Of a stretch of DNA of 64,000 nt, positions 1-11,190 are shown piece by piece. Source of the DNA: Ustulina deusta (lineage: Eukaryota; Ascomycota; Sordariomycetes; Xylariales; Xylariaceae); the NCBI GenBank assembly GCA_023159155.1, contig JAJNNX010000062.1, positions 62,001-126,000 on the forward strand. Direction: 5' to 3'. Made by a program: the position numbers and the translations under genes. Below the pieces are notes generated by a model, which ran no database searches, had not been told where the DNA came from, and saw only the letters and a program-made list of their open reading frames with translations. The number at the start of each line of letters is the position of its first letter. Positions within the stretch are counted from its first letter, which is position 1.

Positions 1-330
1 TATGTACCTCGATGTAAGCGGAGAGACTGTGCGTGCGGGGAAGAAGGAATGATACGACCTGGGCCAACCTTGGGAAGGGTTTCCTTGGTAACACCCCGGA
101 TCAGCACCTAGATGGGAAGGCTAGCCAGTCGGCTTGCTCCCTCGACGAACGTGACCGCCTAGACTTCGCCTGGGTATTCGTCTTTCTTCGTCTGGGGTAC
201 TGGGGTTCTCTGTAATACGTACCTAATTGATATACCTGCTTGCCATCGAGAGGGAACAAGGACAGGGACAAATATAATACATAGATTCATCTGATGTCCC
301 ATCTTCCCTCCGACTCAGTCACACGATAGT
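1..330. other. Left edge, no gene seen
   Basis: This is the 5' flank of the phosphatase gene. A 60-codon open frame near the left edge has no recognisable features and is most likely chance. No core promoter element is convincing. Confidence 0.5.
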
Positions 331-2194
331 ATGGTCCGAGGATGTCGGGACGTTTCTGTTGCCAAGCAGCGTGGACGTGAGCGTGTCATACACCCAATTG
401 GACTGCTGATGGTAGCGATCCCCCCCGCGCTGTTGCTCATCGCTTATCTTGCTGTTGCTCGGGGATTCGCCATGGGCCCCCAGTTGCGGAATTCGTGGTT
501 ATCGTCGCTGTCAGCATGGACGGCATTGGGTTCGGGCGTGGACTTGGGATGGTACCCGCCGCGGAACACGTCAGTGAACGATCTTGCCACGGCGCTGCGA
601 GGGAGCGGCGTCTACGGGTTCATATTCAATTCTTCGCATACCCCCGACGAGGAGTATGGGGTGTATAATTGGTGCAATATGCCGCATGTGCGGAAATCGG
701 AGTATGCAAAAGCTTCGGCGGAATATGAGTTGCGATATGTTGAAGTGGTGAGGTTTTTTTTTTTTTTTTTTTTTTTTCCTTCTATCATTGGTTTCTGCTT
801 TTTCCCTTTTCGCCTTTCTGAATTGGAATTTCATCGACTGGTCTATTTTGCACGTATTTACCTGAGAGATGTATCACACGGTCTTCTTGCGCGAACAGAC
901 GGACGGGCCGCTTGCTATGGAAAATACACGCTGAAATTGTTACTGAAATTTGTCGCTGAAATAAACATTCGCTAACACTTGAGTTACGTGTCATCAGATC
1001 CAAAGACATCACAAACGAACGCCCTATGCCAGCAACGCATTCCCCGTGGAATCGTACCACTGGGACTGCGATGACCAGGGACTCTATTACTACGGTGCGC
1101 CGTTCGGAGATGACAACAAGTGTCCCGCGTCGGGGTTCTGGAAAGGCTTCGTCTCGTCGGCGAACCCGTTCGTACCGACGGGGTGGATCGGGACGTGCCA
1201 GTTTCCGCAGATCACGGCACCGGGCCTCGATGACTCGTATGTGCACGGGCAGGACATCTACGGCGTGTACCACGAGCTCCTCGGGTTCCTTCCATCCCGT
1301 CACGATGACAGCTGGCGAAGCAAAGTCATCTACCGCGTGACGCAGAACGTGATCACGAGCCAGGTTGCCGGCATGCTGGTGAGCGGGACCTGGGGAACGA
1401 CCGACTCGATCCCGCTGCTCATTGCCGCCGTGGGCGTCGACAGCCTCGAGCCGCAGTACGCGTGCGCCGTGGGCGGCGCGCTGTTCGGCGAGATTAAGTC
1501 GTCGGCCGACACGGCGTGGCAGGACCATCTAGACGGCGCCAAAGACGTGTACGCCCTCCTCGACGATATCTCGGGCGTGCCGCCCACGGATGCCGGCTTC
1601 CACGCAAGCTTCGACCATTATTTCGATAACCTGTCCGCCCGACAATGCCATGCGAAACCGCTGCCTTGTAGGCTTGTGACCGGGACGCCTTGTATCAACC
1701 AGGCGCTCGCCGACACTGTTTATCGACTTGGGCAATGGGAGTATTCGCGCATCTACCGGGATGCGTCCCAGTCGTTCGCGGCGTCCGTGGCTTCGTACGG
1801 AGTGTGGATCGCCGAGCTGGCCGGGCATCTGCGCGCCGTGATGGCAGGGGAGGACCAGACGCCATTGTATTTCCACAATGTGGCGCATGACGGATCCGTC
1901 AGTCGTCTGCTGAGTATCCTGCAGGTCGACCTCATGGTGTGGCCGGGGATGGGGAGTGAGGTGGTGTTCGAGCTGTATGAACGAACCCGTCATTCGACCC
2001 AGCAGCATAATCCAAGCCCGAGCGCATACTACGTCCGGGTGCTGTTTGGTGGACGGGTGCTCCAGTCCTCGAATCCGAGCCTGGGCGTCATGGATATGCT
2101 GCCGGCAGAGACGTTGCTGGCGTACTTTGACGGATTGGTCGGTAGAGATGCTGGCTTAGTGGTGGGGAAATGTGATGGGACCGTTCAGACATGA
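331..2194 (+). CDS. Membrane-anchored histidine phosphatase family protein (acid phosphatase-like)
   Basis: Two exons, 331..747 and 998..2194, joined in phase 0, give 537 residues. The 250-nt intron starts GTGAGG, ends TCATCAG, and contains a run of about 24 T. Residues ~22-44 form one hydrophobic segment near the N-terminus, suggesting a signal anchor into the secretory pathway. The splice rebuilds the phosphatase signature RHHKRTP at residues 142-148, a variant of RHGxRxP in which His143 would be the phospho-acceptor. A C-terminal HD pair (H436-D437, in NVAHDGS) matches the family's proton donor. The size and the motif spacing fit branch-2 histidine acid phosphatases such as the acid-phosphatase-like/PXYLP1 group. 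The substrate cannot be told from sequence. The second Gly of the usual motif is replaced by His, so activity is probable but not certain. The start is the first ATG of the open exon. Confidence 0.85.
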
Positions 2195-2318
2195 CGTCGT
2201 GAGGCGGTGGCTGACTGGAATGCTGCCAAGGTCTACTAAGTAAAGTAATGATAATAAATAACAACAACATCCTGAACAATGCTGTGTCGATACGCCATAA
2301 CATCATCATTGCTCGTTG

Positions 2319-3675
2319 CTATATGCTACCTACTAATTGCCGTTCAACATCCCGCTCGACGTCATTCCATCGACCTGCCTGCATAGCGTCTAGCTTTCTC
2401 AATTTACTTAGCCAAAAGTTAGGATCGTTGTCCTGCCCTTCACCTTTGGCGCTAGGTTGGAGCTTGCGTAATGTTAATGTGTACTCGAGAAGGGCCTCAT
2501 GGGGCCACTTGATGTCTGGGAAGTCCTCGAGTAAATCTTTGATGAACTCGACCTCCTGCTCTAGATAAGAGATCTTCTGGTTTGCCGTCAAATTGGGCGC
2601 GATGGTGGGGATTCCTTCAGAGCCAATGATCTGAGACATGAGATGCCTGTGATAGTACCACAGACTCTGATCTTCGGGTCCGACGTTGAGCGCCTCTTGT
2701 ACAAGGTTCAGCTCGGTGTCGAGAAACGCGGTGCGGGCTTTGTCGTCAGCGCCGCCCTCATCGAGGGCCCGAAGCATCAGGCGACTGCGGTTATGCCAAG
2801 CCGAGAAGTTAGACAAGTCACCCTTGATCATCTTGGTGGTGTAGGCGAACTCGGCCTCGACAAGGCTTCGTCCAAGCAAGTCGGCACTCTCGAGTCTCGC
2901 GACGAGGTAACGCCGGTAACCCCAGGCGTGGAAGTTGCGGCGGTCCTTGACCAACATCTTGGACGCGAGAGCCAGCTCGGCCTCCCAGACGTTGCTCGCG
3001 ACCGGCCTCGGCAGGCGGAGGATGGCCTGCTCGAGGATCCACTTGCGATACTTCCAGATCCAGTAGCACTTGGGGAACTCGAGGAGCAGCGGGATGGTGA
3101 AGGTGAGCTCGGACCGCAGGATATCAGCGTCAGTATCAGCGTCAGCCGTAGTACCACTCCTCCCAGTTGTCGGGGAGGCGGGGTTTGGCGGGATCGCAGC
3201 CGAGGGCGAGGACGAGGAGGTGTCGGAAGAGGGATTCGTAGTGACGCTCGGAGAAGTACTCGGCAACTCCCTCGAGGGCCATGATCCAGCCGACCGTCTG
3301 GACAATAAGCCAGATGTTAGACAACGCCGACGGACGTTCCATATCGTATAGTACTCGGGGTTGAGGCAGAGCAGCTTGGACGTGAGCGGGAAGAGCGCGG
3401 GGTCGTCGTAGGCGTCGCGGGACGCCTTCTCGCGGATGGCGTCGTCGAGCTGCCGGTATTTCTGGATCTTCTCGAGGTCCTGTTGTCGCTGCTCCTCGGT
3501 TCGGGCGGTTCGGGCGACTCGGGCTATGCCGTGCTGGGTGTCGTGTAAGCCATGTGTACATATATATACAGGTGTCTATATGGATCTCTTTATCTGTCTA
3601 TACAGGGAAGAGAAGGAAAGGGACAGAAAGGCAAGAAGAAGAGGAAAGAATAATAGGAGGGCATACATTATCCAT
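2319..3675 (-). CDS. BET4: Geranylgeranyltransferase type II (Rab GGTase) alpha subunit
   Basis: Two exons on the minus strand: a 9-nt first exon 3667..3675 (Met-Asp-Asn), a 133-nt intron (donor GTATGC, acceptor CCCAG), then 2319..3533. The product is 407 residues. The N-terminus HGIARVARTARTEEQRQQ and the repeated PFTA signatures (TIWNVRRRC, CYWIWKYRKW, NFHAWGYRRY, NFSAWHNRSR, SLWYYHRHLM) are typical of the alpha subunit that, with the beta subunit and Rab escort protein, adds geranylgeranyl groups to Rab GTPases in the cytosol. A Ser/Thr/Pro-rich insert of about 50 residues sits after the first repeat, between WNVRRRC and DILRSEL; the frame stays open across it, so no intron is needed. The tiny first exon is inferred from its in-phase donor, because no ATG opens this frame within exon 2 upstream of the conserved N-terminus. 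Confidence 0.88.
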
Positions 3676-3987
3676 GTCGGTTATACGTCAAACCTATTTT
3701 CCACATTGTTGCTACTAGGTAGCTTTCGAGACAGGGAGGGGAGTAAAGGAAGTAAGATGGAGGATAAGTTAAGACGTTGCCTGCATACTACGTTTATACA
3801 CTGACGACACTAAGGTACCACAATACCTACTACTTAGTACGCTAACAACATTTTGAAGCAAGCCATGGGTTAGGTACATAGTTCTAGTACAGGTAGCCTG
3901 TATAGGTACCTACCTACTTGTACTCCGGATTCATCACATGCTACAGGGCTTGAAGGTGGGGAAGTGTGGGGCTATAAAGATCTGGAC
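3676..3987. other. Intergenic, upstream of BET4
   Basis: AT-rich flank between BET4 and the MITE. It contains GTAGGTACC-type motifs near 3900-3920 and the 18-mer at 3715-3732 that recurs at 57455-57472. No gene is seen. Confidence 0.5.
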
Positions 3988-4510
3988 TACATTAGCGCGA
4001 GGGGGGGGGTATAGGAGACGATCACCAAGATGGTCACGGATTTTAGAGACGGTCTCAGAAATATGATATTCTTTTGAACACCTTAGTCTAAACATAGTTA
4101 CGAACCTAACATGGTCTCGGATTTAAAATCGTCACTAAATTATAATATAACTTACAAAAGAATATTTATTTATCCGGTTGTTTTTTTTTTTTTTTTTTTG
4201 TACCTTAATACTAGACAGTTTTTTTTTATTACGGCATTACAATTTTATATATAGTTGCAATGTTACAGTTATAGCTACGGCTAGGTTCGAACTACAAGTC
4301 TATAATTTATAGTTACGGAGTATTACCATTACACTACGGGTCAATTACGCGTGAGAAGTAAGTGCTGCAATTAAATAATATAAGGCCTCTGTTTCTATAG
4401 AAATATGGCAGTTGCAAGTGGTTGTAAGTGGTAGGTGTAAGTGGTGGTTAAAGGTGGTTGCAATTGTAGTTTGGTTTGGTTTGGTTTGGTTTGGGGGGGG
4501 GGGGGGGGGT

Positions 4511-4583
4511 CCATATGGCTAGGTAGGTCCGTATGGGCTAGGTAGGTTTGTATGGGCTAGGTAGGTCTGTATGGGCTAGGTAT
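4511..4583. repeat. Tandem ~19-bp repeat inside the MITE
   Basis: About 3.7 copies of a unit of the form GTATGGGCTAGGTAGGTYY, next to a GTTTG repeat and a long G-run. The core TATGGGCTAGGTA occurs again, on the opposite strand, at the broken end of the polyketide synthase gene (48416-48460). Confidence 0.8.
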
Positions 4584-4589
4584 AGTCTC

Positions 4590-4649
4590 GAATAACTGTA
4601 ACGGTCTTCGAATAGCTGTGACGGTCTCGGAAAGCTATAACGGTCTCTA
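4590..4649. repeat. Three 20-bp subterminal repeats in the MITE
   Basis: Three adjacent 20-bp copies of GAATARCTGTRACGGTCTYS form. The ACGGTCTC core also appears near the left end (about 4050), so it could be a subterminal transposase-binding motif; that role is inference. Confidence 0.7.
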
Positions 4650-4828
4650 TTTTTTGTAACCATTTTCTAAAAAATATTATTTTAACAAAAAAAAACAGTT
4701 TTATATATAAGACTAGCACTATGATTGTTTTGAAAAATAAATATTGTTTTAAAAAATATATAACAGTCCTAAAGTTCGTGATTATCACAGTGACCGTCTC
4801 CTATACCCCCCCCCCCTGCGCTAATGTA

Positions 4829-5739
4829 CCTAGTACCTAGTCGGTACCATCCCGTCAATCTAATAGGAATCTAACTAAATTAGGTTAATTGTCTATGTTT
4901 TACCGGGTCAGATTCTCGGACATCATGTTTTCTTCCTCGGGCATCACCCTAAACCTAACATGGTCGCCCCCCCCCCTCCAAACAGATACCAATACCCCCC
5001 GCTGTCATCTCGGATGCACTAAAACCAACTATATTTAGATGTTTTACAAGGTTAGGTATTCCCTTGTATCTCTGGGGACAACTAGCATTTCCCCGACAGG
5101 AATCTGTAGTAGGAGTTGGCTGGATCGAGGGTATATGTGATAGGTCGGATGAGCACAGTAACCGCTGGGAGGGCTGGGATAGCTAAACCTCTTGTGTCTA
5201 CAGATCGTCAAGTGGCGCGAGCTTATGAAAGGACGGCGGGAAAGAAAGAACCTTGAGTTCCTCAAGGCCTTTACGTTTAATGGACACGCATCTCCTAGAA
5301 TCTTATCCTTAATTAGTTACTAGGAGCTAGGCAGAAATGCCTATTAGGCGTGCGGGACGAATTCAGAGTCCTAATGGATAATGGCAGATAACCGGACAAG
5401 AAACCTACAATTAGCACTATACGTGTTAAGAGCCCAAGACATCGCATGTTTCCAATATTAAACACCGAGCTAGGAGTATTGCAGAGCTAAGCCAGTGTGA
5501 CAGCATAGAGTGCGTATGACATCCACTAAGCTTCACATGCACATCTCTCTCAACTTCAATGGTAGAATAGAAGGTATATGAGGACTTGGTTGACTATCCT
5601 AACTTGTGTGAACGTGGTGGGAAGACCTCCGTATATATACATGACGGGTTCCTGTGTCTAGTATTTGTACATGCTACAACCCCTTGACTAGCATTTTACA
5701 CACTCAACAGGTCCGTCATGTTCGACAACTATGGCGTCG
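4829..5739. other. Intergenic, no gene seen
   Basis: Convergent side of the methyltransferase gene. Short open frames lack recognisable motifs or credible exon structure. Confidence 0.5.
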
Positions 5740-6610
5740 TCAAGATTGGCCAGTTTTGTCAGCATCGCGAGCGCCGGCAAGGGTGCATTTGAAGCCATGA
5801 TAGCTAAATGAGCTATCGAGCCCGCCTAGAGCCTCGACGTCGATATCCCAGTTTGTCCCTTCGCAATTCAAGAGACGCCTTATGAAGTGGGGTTGACGGT
5901 AGGTTATGTATATGAATATACCTGTGGGTTTGAGTACACGGGTTAACTATGATGCGTGTTAGCCAGATAAAACGAGTTCGGTGGCATGCGATCCCTGAGG
6001 CGAAGGAGGCCGTCTCACCTCTCTTATATAGCGGCCTGTATTGTCGACCACATCAGGAGGGGGCGTCCAGGGACTGCCATGAATCATGGCGTCGAGTGTC
6101 GCCTTATCGAAGGCTACGTCAACAGATTGGGAAGGAATTTTATCCATTTGGCGAATGTCCATCTGCTGCCATTCGATGCCATTGATTTCGGCATGTCGCT
6201 GAGTCATCATTTTGATGACCACGGGCGAAAAGTCGACGCATAATTGATTATGGTAGCCGTATTTGGCTAAATCTTCAGGCACCGTCTATTGCCAGACGCG
6301 GCGGTATCAGCACTCTTCAACTTTAATGGCAAGTCTTGGTCGTGCGCCATGCGCAGAGCCCAAAAGAGTGGAAAGGCTTGAATTCTAATCAAGAAAGACG
6401 TGTACATACACTGTCCCCTGACCCCAGATGCAGAATCCTGGGATTTGACTCTGCAGAGTAGGCCTGAAAGAGAGAGAGCTTGAAAAATTCTTCTAGGTCG
6501 GCAAATGAGCGAAACCATTCGTGGAGTTGCTCGCCACGTAGTGTCCCGTCATATCGAGCATCCCAATATCCTGGCTCAGAAAGCTTCGCGAGCTCCTCGT
6601 CTGAAACCAT
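5740..6610 (-). CDS. Class I SAM-dependent methyltransferase, EEF1AKMT4/METTL13 type
   Basis: Three exons on the minus strand: 6410..6610, 6019..6285 and 5740..5946. They are joined in phase 0 by introns of 124 nt (GTATGT...ATAG) and 72 nt (GTGAGA...ATAG), and give 224 residues. The N-terminus carries AKLSEPGYWDARYDG, followed by the SAM-binding motif ILHLGSGDS (residues ~59-67), an acidic post-motif at CVDFSPVVI, and the family signature FDKATLDAMI. The C-terminal exon supplies RVLKPTGIFIYITYRQPHF, a typical end for this group of protein lysine methyltransferases, some of which modify elongation factor eEF1A (known for metazoan and yeast relatives). The substrate here is inferred only. The Met preceding VSDEEL was chosen because family similarity begins there. 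Without the last splice the frame would read into unrelated sequence. Confidence 0.82.
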
Positions 6611-8140
6611 TTGCAGTTTCGGCAGACAAAATAGCAAAATAGACAGATTATGAATATGCACAATCCTTAATTAAAGTCATATGTTTTTACTACCTTTGTA
6701 AAACAGGGTCATGGAGGAGGTGGTTAATTGATATTAAAAGTTGTCTTTGTTTAGATAGTTCTAACTGGCATGATTCCGAACAATCCCAATGTTTGCGTGT
6801 ATAATATTACATGGTGTCACCTGACCCAAATACTCCATATAAGGTCTCTGTACACAGTACCGAAGTAGTAGGTAGTTGGAACAGTGTTAGCTCACCAGAC
6901 CATTCAGTCTACAAGTAGAGTATCTTAAACACCACACTTATCTACGTCAGCTGACAAAAGATTATAGATTTTGTTAATCGAAGTAAGCATGATAAATAGG
7001 TGTTCAGTAATAAGCCACTTAAGGACCAAGGTGCATAAAATAAAGACTGATGGCACGGGTATGGCAAGGCCTCGCGCTTCATACATACCTCTTTAGTTGA
7101 CGGTTAAAACCCAACCGTTTTGAGGACCGTTTCCCTAACAGGGTGAGCCGAGCCTGGGCAAAAGCGACGAGTGCGGTAAGCCTAATTCGTCATGCGCTAC
7201 GAAAGTGGTAAAACTAGAACCTAGGAATATATCTAGTTGGGTCCGATACTAGGCAGATTATAGGTACATGTAGTACCTGCATACTATGTACACATCTCTC
7301 TCCTCTCCTGACCCTGCTGGTCATATAAGTTCAAACTATAGCATAGGGTAAGTACCTAAAGTATACCCAACATATCACAACACCACATACTCTCTTGTTG
7401 CCAATAACACAGAATATAAAATAGCTGCTTTGGTTTCCCTACTCTACCCATTTACACTTTAGTCCGTTCCAGGATATGTTCCGTCAGATCGACACATGGT
7501 ATAAGCGAGTTCTTGCTGCTCTCATCTCTGCTAATGGGACTAGAAATATAAATATATATCTACACCATGAATCAACATTCTTCCAAAACGCCGCGGCGGC
7601 GTGTGATATCAACCGTGGTTGCGTATGCACATGGTTTATCTAGCGGTTGCGTCTCATCGCCAAATGTGTGGGTTTACAGGATACTCAATGGCATCGATTC
7701 CGTATAGTCTGGAGAGACATGACCAAGGAGGCGCACGCTTCGACGTTCTTCCAAGAGCAAAAGGCAAAAACTCATCATGGGATGAAACCTAAATATGCGA
7801 GAAGAATCTACGTGAGTCACGGCCGTTACGCCGAGCATCAAGCATCCATCTCCCCTGACCTCGTCACCTCGAAGAAGGCGCCGGTCCCTTGTCACCCACA
7901 CAACACCAGATGGCAGCACCAAAGACCCTCGAAGTCTATTCAAGGTAAGCACACCTCGCGCGGTTGAGGCTTCTATGTCTAGGCATATAGCACAGCTTAA
8001 CGCGAGCTGCCTCTCACACACAACATACCTCGTCTCCGAATCCTTCTTCTCTCCTCTCCCTAGGTAAGGTAGGCAGGCCTGTATGAGCATTATGAATAAA
8101 TAAATAAATAGCCTCATTCTTTCGTTTTATCTGTCAGAAA
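6611..8140. other. Intergenic between divergent methyltransferase and AMA1
   Basis: 1.5 kb of divergent promoter space. A 106-codon frame near 7650 has no family features and is judged chance. I see no RNA gene. Confidence 0.5.
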
Positions 8141-10268
8141 ATGCCTATCCTGTCCCCCGACCGATTCGTGCCTTTCCATGTAGTAGCATCCGATCGGTTT
8201 CGGGCGAATAAGCAGCCTCACGAGCTGACGCCGTCGGAACGCTTGCTCCGCACTGGGGACGACGGAGTTGACGCATTCTGCTTCACCCCCAAGCGGTCTG
8301 TGCCCACCTCGTCCCGTCGTCTCTCCCGGTCCGACTGTATAGAGCGTCGTCAGGGCACTGTCTTGGGGCTATACCCGCTCGATCGCCAGGTCAGCCACGG
8401 CGCTGTGTGGTCAGTTGGCGGCACCGCTCCCAACGGCGTTGCTGTTGACGGAGGACGTGGCCGGCTCGTCAGTTCGGGCACCAACGCTCGTCTATATACT
8501 ACTTCCTTCTCCAATCTGAGACCCAAGTCCGAAGAAGACCAAGAGAGGCACGAGGGTCGACTCGCTATAGCGCTCAATATCGACCGCGTCCGGCGTGTCC
8601 TCGACTTTGACGGATTCTCGACCTTTCCTCGATACAAGAAGAAGACTAGGCCGTCATTACAACCCGCTAAAACCATCTGGACGGGATCGGAATGGACCAA
8701 CGACGCTCACTCCATACCTAGTCAGTCTTTTCATTGAATGCATACATACACACATGAAGGATCTGACACTTGCTAGAAGCCCTGAAGGCGGAGCGCATCT
8801 TACCCAATGCGCCCTTCAAGTGAGTGACTCTCGTTGGACAACATCGGAAACGACACCGATGCTAGATGAATAAGTGCTTATTTCTTGTAGGGTTTTAGAT
8901 GCCCCTGGTCTGCGTGACGATTTTTACTGCTCTATCATGGATTATTCTAAGTCCTGCAACACGTTAGCCGTCGGCTTAGGCAACCTCTTGTATGGGTGGT
9001 CTGAGGCAACTGGCGTCACTCTTCTCAATGCCGGCGTCAAAGACGGCTCTTGGCTGACGTCGGTAGCTTTCTCGTCTGAGAAAGGCGGCAAGTCAATACT
9101 CGCCTTCGGTCGGTCAAACGGCTGTCTCTCGCTGATGTCCCTATTTGACAGCTTGCTTCCTCGTTTTGAGGCACAGCAGCCAGCACCGGTGGCCTGCCTT
9201 TGCTGGCGTCCTACCGTGACCATGCGGCCATCGGTGAACGTGCGGAACTCGAGCTCCATGGTAGCCACAGAAGATCTTCTCGTCGGTGATGAGATGGGGG
9301 ATATTTATTACTATTCTGTCGAGTGGCCCGAGGCCTGGGAAGTGTCTCGGGAGAATTGGCCTGGCGCGATGACGCTGATGGTCCGCATCAAAGTCCACTC
9401 GCAACAAATCTGTGGCCTTGCCTGGTCACCCACGGGCACCGACTTCGCGACGGGCGGCAACGACAACCTGTGCTGCCTCTTCCAAGCCGACAAAGTTCTA
9501 GATACTGAAAATGAAGGAGCCAGCACTTTGACGTCGGATTCGGCCTCATCCCCGGCGTCGGTCCCGGCTTCGACTTCTGTAGCTGGGACCTCCCAAGCAG
9601 CGTCACCCTCTCCCTCATCGAGCACCAGCAGCGCCGTCTTGTCCCCGTGCGCCAGCGAAGGACCAGACTACTACACGATGCCGCGAAACTTGGTCCGCTA
9701 CCTCCCGGCTGGGTCAGAGAGGCACCGCTGGCGGCATGCGGCAGCCGTCAAGGCGATCGCGTTCTGCCCGTGGCGTGAGGGCCTGGTCGCGACAGGCGGC
9801 GGGTCCAACGACAAGTGCATCCACTTCTACCATACCACCTCGGGGGCAGCGCTGGCGACGATCTCGGTGGCGGCGCAGGTGACGTCCCTCATCTGGAGCA
9901 AGACGCGGCGCGAGATCGCGGCGACGTTCGGCTACGCGCAGCCCGACCACCCCTTCCGCATTGCCGTGTTCAGCTGGCCGGACTGTCGCCAGGTCGCGGC
10001 TGTCCCCTGGGAAGGCGAGCACCGTGCCCTCTATGCCGTCGCGTACCCCGGCGGACCCTCGGACACGTATCGCACGAAAGAACGCCTGAAGAGCCGCACG
10101 GCGGAGGAGGGGTGCGTGGTTGTCGCGAGTAGCGACGAGAGCGTCAAGTTCCATGAGGTGTGGCTTGCAGGGCGAAAAGCTACAGCGCTTGGGAGCGGCG
10201 TCTTGGCTGGGAGCGATATCCTAGAAATGGAAGAGGGTATTGACAAGGAGGGGGATGTCATTCGTTGA
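8141..10268 (+). CDS. AMA1: Meiosis-specific APC/C activator (Cdc20/Fizzy family WD-repeat protein)
   Basis: Three exons, 8141..8720, 8777..8819 and 8891..10268, give 666 residues. The introns are 56 nt (GTCAGT...CTAG) and 71 nt (GTGAGT...GTAG); the 43-nt middle exon is needed to reach the conserved stretch leading into VLDAPGLRDDFYCS. The N-terminus has a C-box-like DRFVP at residues 7-11. The rest is a WD40 propeller with clear blades (SWLTSVAFS, ICGLAWSPTGTDFATGGNDN, VKAIAFCPW, SSDESVKFHEVW), interrupted by a Ser/Ala/Pro-rich loop. The last two residues are Ile-Arg, the tail by which Cdc20, Cdh1 and Ama1 dock on the anaphase-promoting complex. The product should direct ubiquitination of cell-cycle substrates in meiosis. 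The match to Ama1 rather than Cdc20/Cdh1 rests on overall divergence of the blades and is fairly firm. Confidence 0.85.
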
Positions 10269-11149
10269 TGGACTTGCTTGCTGTGTGGTGGTACTACGCG
10301 TGCCGTTTGCTCTGCGGACGATGGCGGCAGGGGAGTTATCGACTACACGGCATGGTTTGGTTGGTAGTAGTGGCCACGGCGTCATGGAGATTGTTATCGA
10401 TATACTATGCCGTGATGTACTTGTGATCGGTTTGTGGTTATACTTATATCGCGCCGTGCAAACATGGCTCTGTTCGCTGCGATGCCGAACTTGCGGCTCG
10501 ACTTCGGCTCTCGGCAGACTGACAATCGGGCTGTGGGTTTATAGGTACTCGAGGTAGGCAGATAGGTTAGGTGATTCTGACTAGTGGGAATTTGGAGTGA
10601 ATGGTTAACTGAGCATTGTGGTCAAGTGGGATTTCCTACTAGATTCCTTCTTTCATGGTGATGGGATGTGTATCTGTACCACCATCAACGAGTACTATGC
10701 GGTGTCATAGGATATGGATACAACGCACGCGCCCCATCGGAAGGCGGCAATCGAACTATTTCCATGGAAGGGTATGCGAGTGACTACTACGGTGACGAGG
10801 CTATGCGCTACGTTGCAGCTTGTGTGCTTTGAACACAGGACATCGGGACTGTGGCCGTTGTGCGACAACAGTGAAGCGAAGCGAGAGCTGGTGTGTCAAC
10901 AAACTGTTGGCATGATAAATAGGACCGGCATCAGGAGCGGCAAGTTGGATTGTGTTGCGGTACATATTATTATAAGTCCATTACCGACTAGCTAACCGTC
11001 AGAGGACTTGTTGTTCACTTGGCTCTCGGATGGACCATTGATATCAACACTCAAGACCAATGATGACAATATTAGGGTTGTGTCCGAGTCGGTGACAAGA
11101 TATCGATATCTATCTCATCGTAGTCTACCTTTCCCTCTCTGGATGTTGT

Positions 11150-11190
<41 letters not shown>

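Larger units (their letters stand above)
3988..4828. mobile_element. TA-flanked MITE with ~37-bp inverted termini
   Basis: The left end reads TA CATTAGCGCGA, nine G, then TATAGGAGACGATCAC. The right end is its reverse complement: GTGACCGTCTCCTATA, eleven C, TGCGCTAATG, TA. The termini differ by one substitution near the inner edge, one base before the G-run and the run length. The body is 837 bp (3990-4826) with no significant ORF, so the element is non-autonomous. The TA dinucleotide on both sides matches the target duplication of Tc1/mariner-type elements (established for that superfamily); the assignment to it is inference. The inside is AT-rich and holds T-runs, a G-run and two tandem-repeat blocks. 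Confidence 0.8.

Noticed and set aside
571..834. Lys-rich minus frame at the first gene
   Set aside because: The Lys run is the complement of the poly-T tract in the phosphatase intron.
4276..4300. GGTTCGAAC resembling a tRNA B box
   Set aside because: No acceptor stem, anticodon arm or A box can be folded around it, and it sits inside the MITE.
7647..7967. 106-codon plus frame upstream of AMA1
   Set aside because: No domain, no splice logic, and a composition like random translation.
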